Assembly (NCBI RefSeq): GCF_047663525.1
Contig: NC_092589.1
Coordinates: 25,045,001 to 25,109,000, forward strand
Length of the DNA: 64,000 nt
From: Anas platyrhynchos
Lineage: Eukaryota; Chordata; Aves; Anseriformes; Anatidae
Direction of reading: 5' to 3'
Shown here: positions 58,535-64,000 of the stretch, in pieces
Layout of the letters: each line of letters begins with the position of its first letter
How positions within the stretch are numbered: the stretch's first letter is position 1
Program-made: the position numbers and the translations under genes
The notes under the pieces: model-generated
Seen by the model: the letters and a program-made list of their open reading frames with translations, nothing else
What the model was told of the DNA's origin: nothing
The model's database searches: none

Positions 58535-60200
58535 TCATAGAATCATAGAATGTTCTGAATTGGAAGGAACCCACAAGATCATTAAGTCCAACTGCTGACT
58601 CTGTGCAGCACCACCAAAAAAATCCAACCATATGCCTGACAGCATTGCTTAAACACTTACTGAACTCTGTTAGGCTTGGTGCCATGACCACTGCCCTAGG
58701 GAGCCTGTTCCAGGGCTCAGTCACCCTCTGGGTGAAGAACCTCTTCCTAACACCCAGCCTGACCCTCCCCTGTCCCAGCTCCGTGCTGTTCCCCCCAGTC
58801 CTGTTGCTGTCCCCAGAGAGCAGAGCTCAGCGCCTGCCACTTCACTCCCCCTCATGAAGAAGCTGTAGGCCATGAGAAACTCCAGCTTCAGCACCATGAG
58901 AATGCCCCTCAGTCTTGTCTTCTCTAGGCCAAACAAACCAAGAAACTTCAGCCACTCCTCATACATCTTGCCCTCTACACCCTCCACCACATTTGTAGCC
59001 CTCCTTCGGACATTCTGTAATAGTTTTATGTCCTTCTTGTACTGCAGTGCTCCAGATTGCACACTAGTCAAGGCAAGGCTGCGCCAGCATGGTGCCGAGG
59101 CGCCAATCCCTTCCCTCAACAGACAAGCAATGCCATGCTTGATGCACCCCATGGTAGGGTTGGCCCTTTTGGCTGCCAGGGCACGCTGCTGGCTCAGTCA
59201 ACTTGCTGTCAACCAGAACCCCCAGATCCCTTTCCACAGAGCTGCTCCCCAGCCTCTTGTCCTCTAGTCTGTGTGTACAGCCAGGGTTGTCTAGTCCCAG
59301 GTGCAGAATCTAGCATGTGCCCTTGTTAAACTTCATATTGATGGTGATTGCCTAGTTCTCTAATTTGTTAAGATCTTTCTGCAAGGCTTCTCTACCTTTA
59401 AGGGAGTCAACACCTCCCAGTTTAGTGTTGTCCACAAACTTAGTATACCTTGAAGTCCTACATCCAAGTTGTTTAACCCATTGAGCCAAAACCATCAGCT
59501 GTTTGTTCACCCATTGTATTACCTGTTTATCTAGCTGTATGGTGGACATTTTGTCCAGAAAGCTACTGTGGAGAAACAGTATCAAAAGCTTTACTGAAAT
59601 CCAAAAAGATCACAAGTGGCTTCCCTTGGTCAACCAGGTGGATGACCTTGTCATAAAAGGAAATTAAGTTCATTAAATAGGACTTTCCCTTAGTGACCCC
59701 ATGCTGGCTGTGACCAATGACCCCCTTGTCTTTCAGGTGTTTTTCAGTAATTTCCAGAATAACGTTCTCCATAATTTTACCAGGCACTGAAGAGAGACTG
59801 TCAGGCCTATCATTACCAGGATCTTCTTTCCTACTCTTCTTGGAAATTGGAACGTTTTCCAGCTTCCAGTCAACTGGGACCTCTCCAGATTCCCAAGACC
59901 ACTGAAAAATAATTGAGAGAGGTCTTGTGATGACATCAGCCAGTTTTCTGAGTACCCTGGGATGAAGCCCAGCAGGTCCCATCAACTCATATGCATCCAG
60001 CTGGAGCAGCCAATCCCACACAAGTCCAGGGTTGGTAGGAAATTTCTCATTACCACAGTCTCAGTCCTGCAACTCAGGGCTCCAGGGGTCCCAGAATCCA
60101 TCACCAATGTCGAAGACAGAGGCGAAGAAGGCATTAAACATCACTGCTTCGTCTACATCTCTATTTGTGATCTTATTTTCCCAGGAACTATGTATTTAGT
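58535..60200 (-). mobile_element. CR1 LINE, 5'-truncated, about 1.65 kb
   Basis: The 3' terminus is at 58,535 (tcatagaatcatagaatg on the + strand). The - strand then carries ORF2 reverse-transcriptase pieces: GEVPVDWKLENVPISKKSRK, later FLDFSKAFDTVS (motif A) around 59,590, and a degraded catalytic FVDNTKLGG (normally YxDD) near 59,440. A frame break lies between these motifs, so the enzyme is dead. This is the longest CR1 in the window. Confidence 0.95.
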
Positions 60201-60229
60201 TTGTATCCCTCCTCTTTAAAACAAACAAA

Positions 60230-63200
60230 CAAACAAACAAAGGTTGTATTTTCATAGGCATTCATGTCATTTTTCATTATATAATGAAATAAAAGACATT
60301 TAAGTGAGATTAATGGTTTGATAAAAACAGAGTAACGTTTAAGCATCGATTTAAATAAGTGCTGTCAGAATAAATTTGTTCTTTAGCTGCATGAAAGCAA
60401 TCAGCTTTTATCTGAAAGACATTTAACAATTTACTATGTGAAAGAATGCAATCGAAGCTTCATTTCTGGCTTCAAATAATAAATGGTTTTAGTTCCAGCT
60501 AACTTTATGTTTGTTTGTTTGTTTTTACTACTGCACAGTTTACAATTATAACATTAAGAGCTGTTTACAGTAGACATCTAATTACAGCAACTAATGCTTG
60601 GAATGAGTCTGCTTCATTCTGTTGGCAACATAGGCCTGCAATTAATATACTTAAATATGAAGGTTTTCAGTTGTAATCTCATTTAGAGAATAAATATACT
60701 TTCAGAGTAATGGTTTTCTTTTGGATTTGTTTATTGAACCTGGATTAGGGAGCTGTGGTGCCATTTAGAGCTGTTTATTATCAAAAGGTTTACTGGCAGG
60801 CTTGTAGTGGTATACATTTGAAAGATTGTTTTAGATATATTGATTGGACCATGTCAGATCAGCTATTAAATGGGACAAATGTGAAACCAGTCAGACCTTC
60901 ATCTCCAGGATATTACCTGTGCACTGCTGCTGGTTAGGTTGTCTATGTCTCTATAAAGAACTCAGAAACAGAGAAATTTGCAATCAACACACAAAGCATC
61001 TTGATCCCACAACATAAACCTGAGAAAATAATTCCCCAGCTTTTAATTTTAGCAATAAATATTAAGCACTACAATATCACACCTACCTGAAAAAGCAAGA
61101 CACCCTTGTTCCCTTAAGATTTTGGTACTTTACACCCTAAGACTAGAGGCACTGAATTTAGTGTTTTATCTGTATTATCTTGTCTTAACTTTAGTGTCTT
61201 ATCTGTATTATCTTTAATTTAATGATTTAATCTATCAAAAGATATTTTTAAAAGCTTGGGAACTTTAACTGATGTTAATATTCCAAGACTTACAACTCAG
61301 AATTGGTGACATTTTGAGTCCCCCTGAATTGTTATTAACCAAGTTACTGCTGCCTGCAATATTACAAATGACTGGTAGTATCGTGTGTACCAACTATTTA
61401 GCTAATACATCTGGAGGCTCATAAAAGCATCCTTTTTTAATGCCATATGAAAACTGAGGTCCCGCAAAAGGGGCTTCAGCTGAAGTCAAGTCTATGGAAC
61501 TTAACTGAGGTAATATCCAACCTGTTTTCTTTAAGTAATGATCTGTAAGCACTACCTGAAACATGAAGTTCTACTGTAAATCCTTTAACCTTTATTTTTC
61601 ATTGTTACATAATAATTTTTACAGTGTATATTTTTTCTCTTTCTGTTTTTCGCTTTACAGAAAAATCTGATACTAATATCAGTTTATCTTTCACAGGGTT
61701 AAAAATATTTTAAATTCATCAAACCACTTCAGCAGCATTAAGGGTACAAAGATCTGCAATATTTGGGAAATACAGCTGTAGCACGCTGCAGCTGTTGGTG
61801 CTGATCATGAACTCTCCTCAGTTTGTTTAGCTCTAAAAACCCCTCCAACATTTCTGTTCAAAGCTGATGTTTTTCAGTCACACATCTAATAGCCTAACTG
61901 CCCAGTGAATGCGCATCCAAACCATACCTAGCCATCTCTATGCTTAAGACAAGTATTGCTGATACTTTCTGGGGTATTTTGTTTGCTTGTTTGTTTTGTT
62001 TTTAACCACTATTTTTATAGGTAGTCTAGAAAGGCTTCAAAATACAGCCCTCCTATAAAGTTGCCAACCCAAGCAAGTTGAGAAGCGTGATGATAAATGG
62101 CTTTAACGGAGGCTTCAGAGGTGGGTGGGGTAATTAGCTTCTATTTCCTCTCTTGATTAGCTCTTTGCCTCTGTGGAAGAAAACACCCATATGGCTCACA
62201 GACTTAAAAACTCCACCTTACAATAAACACAAGCATTTATATATGTATGTGTCCTATATATATGTGCCTATTCTATACAGACTATAGAATGTGTGTGTAT
62301 ATATATATATACACATATATGCACACACACACATATATATACACACACACACACTACACTTTCTCTCCTTCTCTAGTATTATATATGATCAAATTTTCCT
62401 AGCCTGTCTAGTGAAAAGATCTCCACTATTTGCATTAGAGGAAGAAATCTCCCAGATGGCAGCTGCCTTCCCAACACGCACAGCTGCTGCAGATGAGTAT
62501 ACACTGATGAACACATGCACCATGCATTTTGAATCATAAAATATAACATAAAAGAAAAGGCAGACTCGATTTTGCTCATTGACAAAAAAATAATCACCTC
62601 TGTTTCTGAAAATGCTGTTGGAAAAACTAAGGACAATACATTAAAAAAAAAAAAAAAAAAAACACGATTGTGAAGATTAAAGAATGTGAATGTGATCAGG
62701 CACTTTAGGGATAGTTTAGATTAGTGCATAGAATTTTATTTATTTATTTTTCAGTGATAGAATGGTTCTTTAAAAAGGAGCAGAAGTTTTGGGATTAACC
62801 TCTGAATTTTGTTGAACAGAATCTGTAGAGGCTTTGTTTGCACAGGCCTCAGTAAGGCTGGGGTTTCACCCTTAATCATGGAAGAAGCTTCCCATTATAT
62901 CTTAATTTATAGCACAGAAAATTTGAACTTAAAACTATATGAAGAAACTGCACACTAACAAACAGTGTGGCTCTGGATAAATTAAGATGAGCGCTTGCAT
63001 TCTGGGGAGTTTTGCAAAACGTTTATCTTCAGAAACAGCTTTAAAAAAATTGTCCAAGGCTATCAACAAGTGCTGCGCTCAGCAATAAGGAGAGGGATAC
63101 AGACACATGCAAACCAACGTCAGTTCTCTAAACAGGAGTAAGAAAAAAAAACACGTTGAAACTTTGATCTCCACAGTAGTCCAAACTTCCTTTTTGTATT

Positions 63201-64000
63201 GTATATGAATTTATAAATAAGGCTCAGTATTGACCAAGGGAAGTTGATTCTTAGATTCTCTAAGCAACGAGTATTGAAATAAGAGTTTTAGCTACTTTGT
63301 CTTCTGCGGGGCTTCTTACCTTCCTATTTTTGCAGCATGATTGTTAAATTACTCCAGCAGGAAGCCCTTGAAGCAGTCAATTTTCAAAAAAATTACAGTA
63401 AACACATACTGCAGTATTTCTTAGTATTTTCAAGACATGTCAGAGCTACATGCATTGTAAATATTTAAACAGAAAGTGGTTTTAATTCTAGAATAACGAA
63501 GAAAACTTAATTACTTTAAAATATTTTTAAAAGACACTGCTGGGTTTCAAGCATCTCTTGACTCACAAACAGATTCACAGTAGGCTTCTAGTTCTTGAAT
63601 CCATTACCTTTAGTCTTCAAGAAGGCATTGCAGAGCAGAGAGCAACCTCAGCTGATGTGCTGCAGCCATCTGGAATCTCAGCAGGACAGGAGAGACAGAA
63701 GATCCCTTCCCCTGCTTCTTGTGTGACAAACTGTGCTGGATGTAGGGAAAAAATTGGCCTCAACCCCCAGCTCTAGCACATTAACCATATTGCACCCCTA
63801 AATCTGTTCTCTGGTGCCTGGAAAAAAAAAATTGTCACTTCAAAATCTTTATATACACACATACACAGCTCTGCCCACAAAAATGTTGGCTGTCCAGCTT
63901 TATTTTTTTAACCACTTTATGATTCTTCTGCCTGTCGCTGACAGTAAGCACAACTTCTTTCGATAGCTGAAAGTAATATTTAACGGGCTTTGTACCAAAA
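60230..64000. other. Non-coding DNA beyond the CR1
   Basis: AT-rich sequence with short microsatellites and poly-A runs and no recognisable gene. It is upstream of LBR on the LBR strand. Confidence 0.5.
62290..62356. repeat. TA/CA dinucleotide microsatellite
   Basis: Alternating tgtg, tata and acac runs form a compound purine-pyrimidine repeat of about 65 bases with Z-DNA-forming potential. Confidence 0.9.

Overview
The window is nuclear DNA from a bird. Three things point to this: one gene is clearly avian LBR (lamin B receptor) with a chicken-like N-terminus; the interspersed repeats are CR1 LINEs; and there are several ERV long terminal repeats of types common in bird genomes. No microbial or organellar sequence, CRISPR array or tRNA/rRNA gene was seen.

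Layout. About 1-12,885 is AT-rich non-coding DNA holding one decayed gammaretrovirus-like pol (integrase C-terminus) fragment near 9 kb and a GC-rich islet near 10.9 kb. From 12,886 to 23,839 on the + strand lie eight exons whose splice sites, phases and frames join without a break. They resemble the extreme N-terminus (tail) of an axonemal dynein heavy chain, and synteny with LBR points to DNAH14. Two of its introns carry very long polypyrimidine microsatellites. From 24 to 40 kb there is a CR1/LTR-rich interval with no recognisable dynein motor exons.

From 57,480 down to about 40,230 on the - strand lies a complete LBR gene: a 5' non-coding exon in a CpG island, 13 coding exons encoding 608 residues, and a long 3'UTR with a plausible poly(A) signal. 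Its introns contain a solo LTR, a CR1 fragment and a 102-bp near-perfect palindrome. Beyond the CpG island (57.8-64 kb) is non-coding DNA with a 1.65-kb 5'-truncated CR1.

Main point of interest. In human, DNAH14 (about 4,500 residues, hundreds of kb) and LBR are convergent neighbours. The same orientation is seen here, but only about 16 kb separates the last clear dynein exon from the LBR 3' end. That is too small for the remaining dynein exons, and none is seen. The locus therefore looks like a DNAH14 reduced to its N-terminal exons, with the surviving reading frame and splice sites still intact. It could encode a roughly 344-residue motor-less protein.

Limits. Exon calls rest on reading splice sites and frames by eye. 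Family assignments come from recalled protein families, with no database search. The regions called empty were scanned only by eye.
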